Assembly: GCA_008360955.1 (NCBI GenBank)
Contig: LUCM01000232.1
Location: forward strand, 85,785-149,784
DNA: 64,000 nucleotides
DNA from: Fasciolopsis buskii
Taxonomy: Eukaryota > Platyhelminthes > Trematoda > Plagiorchiida > Fasciolidae
Reading direction: 5' to 3'
A model generated the notes under the pieces. That model worked only from the letters and a program-made list of their open reading frames with translations. It made no database searches and was not told the origin of the DNA. Below, one piece after another: positions 22,898 to 33,985 of the stretch (its first letter is position 1; each line of letters opens with the position of its first letter). A program made the position numbers and the translations under genes.

Positions 22898-23490
22898 GTG
22901 CTGTTTTTTGGACGTGGAAAAACCTGGGTCCATAATTACATCCGTGTTGCACTGCTGGCGAGCAGTAGATTATCCCGTGGTAGAGAAGGAAATCTTTCTG
23001 TGAATCAAGCCGACTCCCAATCTCTCTGGGGTTATATCGATCCCACCATTTCTATACCACAGGTTTTGAAACTTAGCACATTTTCTTTAGGGAAACGAAT
23101 CCTGTCTACCTTGATCTAAGGGCAACATTCGACTTAGTCGATCATACAACTCTATGAGGCTGCCCCTCGTCAAGAGGTATCTCAGAAATTCGTTTCACTT
23201 TTCCAGTTGTTGTGTGGAAACAGCCGAAGCCGAGTTCATGCTCACGGCGGTTCTTTTACCCCAGCTCAGCACACAAGGAGGTGTTTATCACCGTTCCCCA
23301 TTTTCTCCCTTTCCCTCCACCTTTGTCTTTGGGATGACAATGGAGTTGACGCACTCCTGGTGTAAGAGAATAGTGACAATGATATTCACCCAGACACTAG
23401 ATGATTTAACTCGAAACGTGCGCCTGAATGAAAACCCAATTAGAAAAATTTTCCGGAAATTTCGCTCATCCATCCGTGTGTGAAATATAC
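22898..23490 (+). pseudogene. RTE/SR2-like LINE reverse transcriptase relic
   Basis: Across two or three frames the stretch gives the reverse transcriptase order known from trematode RTE-like (SR2-type) LINEs. A GxIDxxxxxxQVL block is seen as GYIDPTISIPQVL. The F-D-L-x-A-x-F-D-x-V-D block is seen as DLRATFDLVDHTTL. Then come KFVSLFQLLCGNSRSRVHAHGG and the decayed GVRQGCPLSPFLF block, seen as RRCLSPFPIFS. Several frameshifts and stops make it non-functional. The FADD/YADD catalytic block is not recognisable. The clade is assigned from remembered family patterns. Confidence 0.75.
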
Positions 23491-23544
23491 TACTGAGAAG
23501 GAAAATCAATACCTTCGGGCCTTTTGCCTCTCTCTAAAATTTAA

Positions 23545-23642
23545 CCTTGCCTGACCGGCGTAAACCCTTCCACGATTCCTCATGTGATACCTAAATGGAC
23601 TTACCATTCATTCACGCTCCTAGCGCTTCAGATGAGATTCCG
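23545..23642 (+). repeat. Interspersed repeat R1, copy b
   Basis: Diverged copy of 2985-3092, sharing CCTTGCCTGACCG, AAATGG, CTTACCATTCATTCACGCT and CAGATGAGATTC words in the same order. Its place 55 bases after the LINE relic suggests a LINE tail. Confidence 0.6.
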
Positions 23643-24819
23643 GTGGGAAAACCCAAGTAACTGACGAGATTTTCTTGACCATCTGGACGGTAAGATAGCC
23701 ATGTTTGGTGTGCCTTTGCACCTTCGAAGTTTACAACCCCTAAAAACCGATCTTGGAGAGTAGACGTGTATTGAAGTAGATAAGTTTACTACTTGTTCAG
23801 TTTGTATATCGGATGAAGAGTTTTTGCGAATATGGGAACCTTGATTGTCATTTACCAATACGAAAAATTTGGGGCTTCAGCGTAACGTCCGATTATCGAC
23901 CAAACGTCGAGTTTACACCGCAGCAAGGATATCGATCCTGTAAAATGGTTCAGACACAGATGTACGAAGAACATCTATGTTTGTCCACCGAAATCTCCAC
24001 AGTCACTGTGACAGTCACAGTGTAGAGTATACTGAGTGTACTGTATCAACAGTCCTCAGCTTAGACATAGGGTATTGGATCACTGGATTCATTCAGTCGA
24101 ACAAGTACTGAATCTAAGTGGTTTGATGCGGCGTCGACGTGTAAAGCACGACCAGCGATCAATTGGTGTACTCTGTTCTCCGGGGTAATTAGTAGTTGGA
24201 AGATGAATCAAGCTTGCCAGTCCAATCTCGTAAAAATGTGTGAAAACATTAACTAGGGCTAAATCCGGAGTTGTTCAAGTTAGATTATGTCGTTTGGGTC
24301 CGTGGGCTGGTCGAAATCTTTCGACAATATAAACCCATATGATATTTAACAAGGGTTTGCATTTAAATATATCTTCCCCGTATTCCGTCTATAGTACGAT
24401 CTTTAAATTTTTTCTCTCATTATTACTTGATTGTCCGAGGTAGCAAACAAAACCACAACACTTGGTTAAAGGACAATGGTTCTACAAGCCACTCATGTGT
24501 TGCGCACATATCTGTTGAATAATACCGTCCTTTAGGAAACAAATCGTGAAAAAGTGTAAAAACAAATCTTCCATTGTTAAACTTTTATCTAGATGAAATG
24601 GAGGCGGACGGTGAAAAATAGCTTGGATAAAATATCGCTGTCTTCTCGATGGCCTTCAATACAAATAAAATAACCCACAAGTCAATTAGGAATAATTTGG
24701 TCCTCTTCGCCAGGAAACAACTTCTCATTACAACATTCACATACTTCCTGAATATCTCGTGGCCGATAAATGGTGATTTGTTTCCATGTGGTCTTTTACT
24801 CGTCTCTGACTCACGCCAG

Positions 24820-24850
<31 letters not shown>

Positions 24851-25598
24851 GCGAGTTAGAGACGTACTGCCCATTGACCTACACTCCAGAATTTCCTCTG
24901 CAAGTATTCTGTGGAGTCTGTAATTTGCGAATTATAGAGAAGCACCAGCAAATATTATGAAAATGTTTCCGGGTTTCTCTTATTATATCTGTTTGTAGAC
25001 TGTGATAATGATAGTTGAACATGAGGACCTTGATTGTAAGCGTAAACTCGTTTGAATGTGAAAAATGAAGTCTTACTAAAGTATGAACATCTGACAAGTT
25101 TGTTCAGAAGTGTCTAAGGATTCCTTTGTTTTATGAATATAAATGCTAACAAATTCGTTTGTCCAACGGAATCGCTTATCTCATCAAACGTTCTATCCAA
25201 AATTGACCATGTTTTTGCAGCCTGGAGGTAATTATTTAATGACTGAGATATTTTACGTTAACTGAAGTCCAACAACTATTGGTGATCCTGGACATCAACG
25301 CGATCATTTAGGGAGTATCTTGATTTGCATCATTTAACGCTGTGTCAAGATGATGTGGGCGCTCTATGTTAATCCCACAGGTTCGTAGCACGAAAGAAAT
25401 CAGTGAGTCGGAAATAATGAAATCTTTTGGTAGCCCAACGTAGACCATAATGAACTGACTAAGAAACCTTGCTCTATTTGAATTTTCGTGTTTAGTCATC
25501 CAGCATTTAAAATTAAATAAGGCTACCATTTATGCAATATTAGGAGAATAAACGGTGCCAAGCCCATATTTTTCATCCACAAAATCAAGCAAATCCAG
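23643..25598. other. No supported gene; palindrome at 24002-24021 and (TA)n at 24821-24850
   Basis: A 20-base near-palindrome built from CACTGTGA and TCACAGTG halves lies at about 24002-24021. A (TA)n tract with a CA interruption lies at 24821-24850. Open frames here carry no recognisable domain. Confidence 0.45.
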
Positions 25599-25816
25599 AA
25601 GTGAAAACTGAGTTATCAATATTGTCATTAAACGTTCTTTCCTCTAATCTTGAAGCAGAATATTACCAATATTTCATACACGTTTGTCGCGAAAGGGAGA
25701 AACATAATTTAAATGCTTTGAGTGGCAGTGGATTTGGAGTTTGCTTTAGGAGCACAATAATGCCAGCAATGCAGTTTCCCCAAGCATTGAAAGGGAATGT
25801 TGGGCTTCCTGATTAG
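25599..25816 (+). CDS. Possible terminal exon, unknown
   Basis: After an acceptor AAATCCAG (ending 25598) a 71-codon open frame runs to TAG at 25814. It contains LNVLSSNLEAEYYQYFIHVC and REREKHNLNALSGSGFG. Composition is protein-like, but the acceptor has a weak pyrimidine tract and no partner exon was found. It could be chance. Confidence 0.28.
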
Positions 25817-26889
25817 GCGACGTGTTGATTTCACTAATGGATGTATGGCTGGTAGTGACCCACAAAATGCTACCAAAATGGCCAGTTATAGATGAATGTT
25901 CCCTAAACGAGTTGTCCATTGTCTTATATCCTTTCAAGTTGTTCACTTTGACATCAATAAACTGGCAGAAGTTTCTTCAACGGATCATAACCACCCTGTT
26001 TCATTGTCTCGATTTTGCCTATCGAAAAGAAATTGTTTAACTACCGCAGTTCCCTTCGGTTATTTGTTTCCAAATTGTAACCTTGGATCTGTACTGACCC
26101 CCAGATTCTGGCTGGCTGTTGACGACAATTAATAGTCCCATGATAATAGCTTGATAAACGCTGCCACCAATCCCGCTGAATAAACGGCAATAAATCCGAG
26201 TAGATTTGACGAGAGCAAATAATTGTGTTGCTAGACCGGATTGTGCTACAAACACACAAAGCCCTTTCCGCCTATCGTGGTTCACTGGAAACAATGATTC
26301 GGTCACATAGTGTTTCATGATCCTCACAATCATTTCCATCCGGAATCCTTGACTGTGTAGGTCGTTTTGTTTATCTCCCGTCTCCTGCAGTCGTCTGCAT
26401 TAAAAAAATAAAAACAATCTGACGAAAGCCTTGTTTATTTGGTACAACTAAAATATAGGAAGTGACAGAAAACGAATTGCTTTAATACTTATTTGGTTTG
26501 ATTATTTGTTATGCTCATAAACACACAGTGTGTGCATCGAATGGTCGACCTGGATGAACGTATGACAACCTTAGTCTAGTGAAACTATATTTTCTGTGGA
26601 TTCTGGTATGGTTCCTGTGTTCAAACACGGCATGATTCTCTAGCCAACCACATTCGTGCACAACCATCAAAAGCTATGTGACACAGAAGTGCAGATGTTG
26701 GACTATAAGCGCTAAATATAGCTTATCAAGACATCTATTTATTAACAAATGCAACCTAAATGTCAGACACAAGACTTCATTTTAACTTTCTCATTGCCCG
26801 AAATTTCCATGGTTAAAAACGGCTCCATACCAAGCCGTATCGGTTTCGGATCCTGGATCTCGACGAATAAACGCCCATTCCTCTTTTTT
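25817..26889. other. No supported gene
   Basis: Several overlapping open frames of 66-100 codons on both strands, none with a domain or clear splice context. Confidence 0.35.
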
Positions 26890-27045
26890 GTGAATGGTAT
26901 GATGTTAGTAACACAGCGTTTTAGGTAGACGTAATTGGCCAACTTTTCGACTACACTGAGTAGTCCTTCTCAAGTCACGTTTTGCTAGAAAAAACCAAAA
27001 CACGGCACGTCGATTATTCGATGCACTCCTCACGTCGTTCGGTCC
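26890..27045. repeat. Repeat R3, copy b (rearranged)
   Basis: Contains GTAACACAGCGTTTTAGGTAG and TTTTCGACTA matching 7396-7460 on the same strand, and CGATTATTCGATGCACTCCT at about 27011-27030 matching the reverse complement of about 7355-7375. The two halves therefore face differently in the two copies. A (CT)n run at 27067-27086 follows. Confidence 0.6.
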
Positions 27046-27086
27046 GGACAATTACGTATTCATTCCTCCCCCTCTCTCTCTCTCTC

Positions 27087-28525
27087 GGGTAATTGATTGT
27101 CTAATCAAATCCTAGAACGTCACTGATAGCCGGGGCAGAACTGATTATTCAAGAAGTTATCAATAAGACTATCGTGCCGGCAAATAAGTCCGAAAATTGT
27201 TCGTACTTTACTTTTTAGTTCAGAATGTATCAAAGTTGACCAATCTATTTTTCTATACTCTCTTGTGATCAGGATGATTTATTAAATCGAATAGTTGGCC
27301 ATTCACTCCGTCCTAAAAAATTGTTTCAAAATTTCCACTGTGATGTGAATCAGCGACCGGTATTTTCATACTTTCCCAATCAACACATGGTACTTTTGCC
27401 GATAAGAGAGCCACAGATCACTGACTCAGTCATATAGAACGCTCCCACAATAATCGATACATGAGTTCATAATTTTACCTACCCACTTGTGCAAACTGAT
27501 GTCAGCCGGAGTCCAGAAATTTCCACCCTCAAAACCATTTGCACACCAATTTTGCATTGGGTCTGCCTCGGACGCGTGAAATCATGTCGGCTGTTTAAAA
27601 GTGCACGTGTGTAAATCAGGTTTGTTTGGTCAAACAAAGGTCACCAAATTGTTTCCATCCCCGGGTATTAAACATGCTGGATGAATTGGGTTGGCCTGGG
27701 GATTGTTTAATTTTCGTCGCCAAGACAACTGAAGGGCAGGACGAGTTTCGTCAACCGCGTCGACTAAGCGTAGATTTGGTGATCTCAGTCACAGTCAATA
27801 GTCCAACCAAGCTGGCACATGCATACACGAGTAGACAGTACCGATCCGCGTGATGGGATCCCAGCCATTGGTTTGGACACTAGCGAAATCTCATCCAAGA
27901 CAATGATTGGTCAGACAATAAATTTCCACTGTCGCCCAAGATTCGCCAAATTGTCACCCTGGTTGAACTATGTGGCATGGATTATCCCCCTTTATCTAAT
28001 GAATTTATTTATTTCTGATTGCAATCTTGATTAAATTACCAAATAGAACTAGCTGATACGGGTCAGTGATCAAGGTTCATTCTGTTCTTACCCTGGAACG
28101 GAATTCGAGACAGATTCGCAATATACCCTCATAGAAGCACGTCTGCTTCATGTTTTTCTAGAATCCTGTTTATTACATGCCACTTTTGAATGAATGAACA
28201 TTGGGTTTTCTGATGTAGCTAAAATATTGTGCGTGACTCGAACTGAAATTACGAATTTTTCCATGAATTATCAACCTAACGAAATTAAAACAATAATTTT
28301 GTAGTGTCATGAGTAGGTCTGAGGATGTGGGACCATAGTCTGGCATCCTTTTTTGGAGAACCAAGCTACCTGGGCGAGTTTGACCACAATGATGGAAACA
28401 CCAACTAATTACACCCGCTACGTACAAAGCCGCGTTACTTTGGAAAAATCACAGACCTTAATAATTTCTTTTTGTGACTACTTATAGAAGAACTAGTAAA
28501 TGTAGAATTGATCCAAATGTGAAAA
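27087..28525. other. No supported gene
   Basis: An open frame at 27626-27853 (+) looks moderately protein-like (VLNMLDELGWPGDCLIFVAK) but has neither splice-site support nor a recognised domain. Nothing else is recognised. Confidence 0.35.
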
Positions 28526-28535
28526 GTGTTCGACC

Positions 28536-28606
28536 TCGATGAGATTCGAAACTCACGTATTTGTACTGGATTTCATCTACCGACTGAGCTACCGGGTCAT
28601 GTCGAA
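28536..28606 (-). repeat. tRNA-like sequence (SINE head or tRNA pseudogene)
   Basis: The minus strand reads GACCCGGTAGCTCAGTCGGTAGATG, an almost perfect D-arm and A box, then GTGAGTTTCGAATCTCAT, a T-arm with 5 pairs and a B-box-like TTTCGAATCT, then CGAGGTC. GACC and GGTC pair as the outer acceptor stem, but two inner acceptor pairs fail and no clean 7-base anticodon loop forms. A decayed tRNA or SINE head fits better than a working tRNA gene. Confidence 0.6.
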
Positions 28607-29214
28607 CGGTGTGTTTGGACATTTCGCTTACTCACCCAAATCGCCCAAGCAGACGGGATCCGCCGCAATGAACTTGTGGCAATTCGGCCGCCAGAACAGG
28701 ATTTCCCTACGAATGAATCACCATCCACTAGTTATAATTCAGGGGCACGACTGATTAGGATGTTTGGTTGGCAAATTTTGTCTCGCGCCGAGGTCGAAGA
28801 CTTTTTCACAATTAGATTCATTTTATATTTGTGGAAATCTGCCAAACAAACTTTCAAAATGCTGATAGCCATATCCTGATAGCAGTATTATGATATCGTA
28901 TTATGCATTCGTATGTAAAACTGAACAGACCACGAGATATATTTTTCTCAATAAGCAAAATGAAAGAAAAAAGGATTATGGCCAGGGAATTAACTCAATC
29001 TGACTGAACGAGGTCATCGCAAAAAACAAACCAGGAAACTGTTTTCTTTCCCCATCTTTTAAAAAAATCATGTCATGGAGAAATGATTGAGCTGGCACGC
29101 GTAGTCCTCCTGTCATGGTTGATAGCAGTGACAAAAGCGATCATATCGGTAAAGGCTGAATCGAAAAACAAAGTTGGTGTGTGGAATATGCCGTGTTGCA
29201 TGTCATTTACCATG

Positions 29215-29345
29215 CGATACTTGGGCTCAACTCACCTTTAGGAAACCGCTAATGCAGGTGTTTAACTCTTGTTAGAAATCATCTTCAGTTCATACCCTCC
29301 GAACCCTAACCAGAACGCCATGCAAAGACGAACAAGTATGGCTTC
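29215..29345 (-). mobile_element. Decayed copy 3 of the hammerhead SINE
   Basis: The plus strand TCAACTCACC, AGGAAACC, AACTCTTGTTAGAAATCATCTTCAGT and CGAACCC words follow the order of 9832-9920. The ribozyme core has lost its GAAAC and CTGATGA strands, so this copy cannot cleave. Confidence 0.5.
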
Positions 29346-31253
29346 TTCTTGGTGGGCGCTGGTCTGAAATGATGAACAATACAGTGTAACATGATCTGCA
29401 GCTACTCACATCTATTAAGTAGCCAATCCCTTTAGGTTGTGCTCAATTCCGTCCTCATAATTAGCGTTTCTGGAATGAAGTTATCTATCGGCCGGAGATT
29501 AGTACTCTGTACTAGCGGAACGCTTCCATACAAATGAATAATAGATACGTGTTATATTATGCAGTGAAATCTGATAAACTGTTAAGAACCTCCCCGGTTA
29601 GAGTAATAGCTAGAAAGTTTCACCCGGTTCGCGCCTGAGTTCGAGTGCCATGAATATACATTGTTGATGATTTCTAAAAAAGCGAATCAAATTTACGGAG
29701 CTTCCATGTTTTCTTAATGGTGCACTCAAGGACTGATACTACATGATGAAAAATTTTGTATAAAGTTGCACCGTTCATCCTTCATTATCCACAAGCTACA
29801 TGTATTTACGGATTCCAGTATTCAGGTGACAAGCTTGTCATCTTTACATCCGATTCACACTTATCACACATTTATCTGGCGAATTAAGTTGGCGATTTAT
29901 TAAGTTACTATGTGATATTTAGCCAGTTGGTCGCATCCATAATATCTGGTATGACGTATTATTAAACGGATAGTTTTTTCACGCTTTCGGTTAGTCAGAT
30001 GATTAAAACAGCAACATAACGTTGATCAAGGAAATTCTGACAACAGTAAGGCAAAATCATCTTCAAGTATTATTTTCGCCTCTTACTTATACAAATAAAA
30101 AATAATGAAGCATAACGGTATGAACAACTTTAGTAATCAATACCATGATGGTTACACTGAGGTGTGATACAGCAACTGATTTCTAATGCTTTTGTCAGTC
30201 TCTACACTGAATGAAAGTTGCTCGCAACCGACACGACGGAAGCAAATTACATTAGAATTCGGATTCAGAGAAGGGTAAAATAAGGTATGGCATAAATGAG
30301 TTCAAAACGCGAGCATGCATGTACTGGAAAAAAAGAAATTTGTCATCTCTGGTGTTACCCAGTCGGTGATTATAGCGTGGAAGCTTCTTTGAAAAGTCGA
30401 AAGGATCCTAACATTACCGGTGACTCACTGAAATTGATTCGCAGCACTGTCCGTCACCATTCGCTAAAGTCGAGTAGGTTACTCTGATTTTCTCTCCAAA
30501 TATAAATTATGAGGTACCCCATGGTCAGAACACAATGTACCATTTGATGTATGATGCTTAGAAGGCTTCTCGCCTACCAGTATTTTTCAGCCCTTTGAAC
30601 CCACCACGAAAAATTTTAGATAGCGATAAACTAGCCTACTTCCGAAGGATACTTTACACAAACAAAATTGAAATGGAATCGTTTCTTGGACGTCTTCTTC
30701 CCGGCAACGTAATTTACCAATTTGAAATTCCTTTGGCCCATTTCCTGACTGAAGGACCCGTATACTAACTGTAATCAATTTTATCGAGTGACTGAACTAA
30801 ACAGTACTGGAGCGTTCTTCAGATGAGCCTGTCAACAATTTTCGTATTCAGTTACTCTTATTCAATCTGAGTATTAGGCTTTGGTTAGTTTAATTTAACA
30901 AAAATAACATGTGTGAGCAGGATTGTTTAGTTGTCCGAAGATTCAATGTAGTTGGCATGAAAAGTCAAATGTTCCATGTACAGTGTGCTTCACTAACAGG
31001 TTAAAGGATTTAACATGGCCCTAATCAGTATGAGCTGGCATATTTCCAGACATAAACAACGGTTTGGGCACATATTTCGATCTGATTTCTAGCCGAGACT
31101 CAGGGCAGAACTGCATGCGACCTGGTTTGTCCTAGGTCTGCGTATTGGGGAGCAGCCACCAGTGCTCGTTGTTAGTTGCGATTAAAGTACGGGCAGCAGT
31201 GGTGTCGAGGCCCTGATGGATTTTAGCCTGGCGAGTGCTTTCCCAAAAAATAC
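29346..31253. other. No supported gene
   Basis: Open frames at 30296-30487 (+) and 30587-30778 (-, containing QSGNGPKEFQIGKLRCREED) are somewhat protein-like but have no splice-site or domain support. Confidence 0.35.
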
Positions 31254-31299
31254 CATATATATATATGTACATATTTATATATATATATATATATATATG
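31254..31299. repeat. (TA)n microsatellite
   Basis: Interrupted TA tract of about 46 bases. Confidence 0.95.
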
Positions 31300-31971
31300 T
31301 TAACACAAAACCTTGGATCGAAAGATAAACGTACATCCTAAAAAAACTTCTGCCAGTATTTTGTAATTCAGCTTGGGAACGCTGAAAGTCTATATCGCAA
31401 ATCAAACCAGTCGCAGATTACAAAAAAATTCTTACTACAGTTCCTGTTTGTGTCCCCTGTGAGTTTGATTTGTTGCATTGATGTTATTTTCTAAGTAGCT
31501 CACAGATGATTTTCGGCAGTCTTAACCAGATCACGTCATAGATGCCAGGGATTTTCTAAACCTTGGTCGCATGTCGTAACAAAACAGCGATTGCGCGTTC
31601 AAAGACCCGCCCTTCTGTCCAACTTCGTACCAGTCCACACTTCAAACATCTAACACACGCTCGTTGAAAAAAACAAGCCTTGACAAATCAAACTACCTGA
31701 GTAGGGCTTTGCTCTTAATGGGCTCGATCGCTTCCCACTGGTGGAAGTATAGTGCAAAAAATTCAAATCTCACTAATGTACTTGATCCCACCGGGGCTTC
31801 AAAAACAACATCGGACCCAGGTACTCCGCCTCCGGTAAAATGATCCGGTTCGCATATGTGCATGGTTCGTCTGAGTGAGTTGACGCCGTCAGACTTTTGG
31901 GATAGCAAGACATTGCCACGCCTTTGTTTTTCGGTGCCTCACAAGCGAGAGTCTTGACATTCATTCTGCAG

Positions 31972-32136
31972 CACGTTCACTTGTGTAATTTAGACGAAGA
32001 ATGGTATGAACCCTTAACCATAATAATCCTGTCGCAATTCAGATCAGATCCGCCTAAAGAAAAAAGCATCCGGCAAATTGTTGAATTAGGAATATGGTTG
32101 CATTTCATAGCCGAAATGTCGAAGGTCGAGAGATAA
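31972..32136 (+). CDS. Probable terminal exon of an unknown gene
   Basis: A good acceptor, TTGACATTCATTCTGCAG, ends at 31971 and is followed by a phase-0 frame of 54 codons to TAA at 32134. It contains HVHLCNLDEEWYEPLTIIIL, FRSDPPKEKSIRQIVELG and IWLHFIAEMSKVER. Composition alternates charged and hydrophobic blocks as in a helical soluble protein. The partner exon upstream was not found; 31300-31970 holds none I can support. No family recognised. Confidence 0.5.
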   Translation, partial: HVHLCNLDEEWYEPLTIIILSQFRSDPPKEKSIRQIVELGIWLHFIAEMSKVER

Positions 32137-33900
32137 TGCTTTTCTGATTCCTATTTGTTCATCTTTATTTCTGTCCAAAACATGATTCAGTCAATTCCGT
32201 GCACGCTGATCCTTTTCGCATCTACAGTCACTGGTTATTCATTGGGTTCATGACAAAAATGAAAAAAACCGTTAATACAAACAAGTCCATAGCTAGGGCG
32301 GTAATCAACCAGCAACAGTGCATCATTTTACTTCCAAATACAAATCTCCCTTAACAAGGAAATCAGACGCATTACTATGAATCACTGTTGTCATCGAAAC
32401 CATGAAGCATTACTTTTAGACTTTCATGAACGGAGAAATTTCTCATTCGGTAAAGAAAGCGCCGTTCGAAAATATTCTGTTACTTCTTCATTTTAAGCGC
32501 ATACTTACTTCGACACGCCGAGTAACTCACATGTTGAATGGGAGCACAATAACCCTGGAGTGATCAATAAGAAAATACGACATAGAACAGGAGAAAATAA
32601 ACAACTCCATAAAAATGTCTCCCATATCAAAGCACTGGAATCTTGTGGATTTTCCCACGTATGCTCAAGAGCAGTTAACCGTTGATGCACTCATATGCCC
32701 TGACATCTTTGTACGTGCAGTATAAAACACTCATCCGTGCCTTGTAACTTTGGCGGAAGCGAGTGGTTCGTTTGAATTTGTCCTAATAAACGGAGGAATA
32801 GTTAGTTTTCCTTTGTGTTGTATTGAATTTATCAATGAACAGTCTGGGCGAATTGTGCAAAGCATTCTTTCGTGGCTGCTAATCTAGTGTTCTTGTTTGT
32901 TTAATCTACTAATTTGTACTGTTAATGTTCGTTAACGAGAAGGCTAAGAACGGTGAGAATAAGTGCAGACATCATTGCATTTCATTGAGGATCGCTCACA
33001 AGATACAGAGGTTCACACCGAAAATCGCTTAATTTTCATAGGATTGACAGAAGATAGGCTGCTCGTAGCATTTAATCACAATTACAGCTTCTATATTTAA
33101 CACCGACAGGCAATCACTGATCGGCGTTTACGCGCAAATGGACAGCTTCTCCATACTCCTGCTCACCAAATCAACTTCAATTTCCCTAACACTGTATAGA
33201 GAAACATTTTTTAGCTAATTTTTATCACGGTAATAAAGACTTTGGCACATCGTTGAAGCGGTACAAGCCGACTTTCTCTGTCTGTATTCAACACGTGACA
33301 ATGACTTGTTTTTTAACATTGTTCTGGTGAAACGAGCTGTCATACGGGTCTTGCCGGTTTTTTATTTCTCATCTTTAGATTAAATGTTGAATCAACCATG
33401 CACATGACGATATTAAAACGGCGTGTGATTTATGAACTCCAAGTCATGTGAGTCTGACTTCCAACGACAGGTTCACGCTTGTCCATCAAGGCAGCTAAAT
33501 GTGAAAAAAATTATTTCTGTACTCTGGACCGAGTAGAGAACTCGGTACCAGTCGTTACACTAGCCGAACGCAAGGGTACTTGGTTATGCTTATAAGAATA
33601 AGTAGTACTCGTACTTTAAATAATAATATCGAATTCGACCAATAGAGACGGAGCACGGTCACAGACTGCCAAATATTACCGGAATTAGTTCACCACAAAA
33701 TATGCAGTCGAACAAGGCGAGAAGACCACGACAGCCAAAAGACATTTGGTAAAGTTTTATTGTAATTCATCCCTCTACATACGAAGTGCGAGAAATTCCG
33801 ATTGGTGGAATATGTTCAGGCCAATGATACCTGGGTATGTTTGAATCTCTTGCTCATGTGCTGCTACGGTCCTGATTGGCTAACAGTGCACGCGGGCTGC
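32137..33900. other. No supported gene
   Basis: Nothing recognisable beyond short open frames. Confidence 0.4.
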
Positions 33901-33985
33901 AGAGAAGCTGCACCGGAGTGTATCATGTGATTTTCACGTGGACTCACTGTAGAATTGCTGGGCGGTTGTGCGGGCGGAAATGGTC
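33901..33985. repeat. Interspersed repeat R2, copy b
   Basis: Diverged match to 22741-22830: GTGTATCATGTGATTTTCACG, then TGGACTCACTGTAGAATT and GCTGG. No LINE relic is recognised next to this copy. Confidence 0.5.

Noticed and set aside
28536..28606. Functional tRNA gene
   Set aside because: Two inner acceptor pairs fail and no proper anticodon loop forms; reported as a tRNA-like repeat instead.
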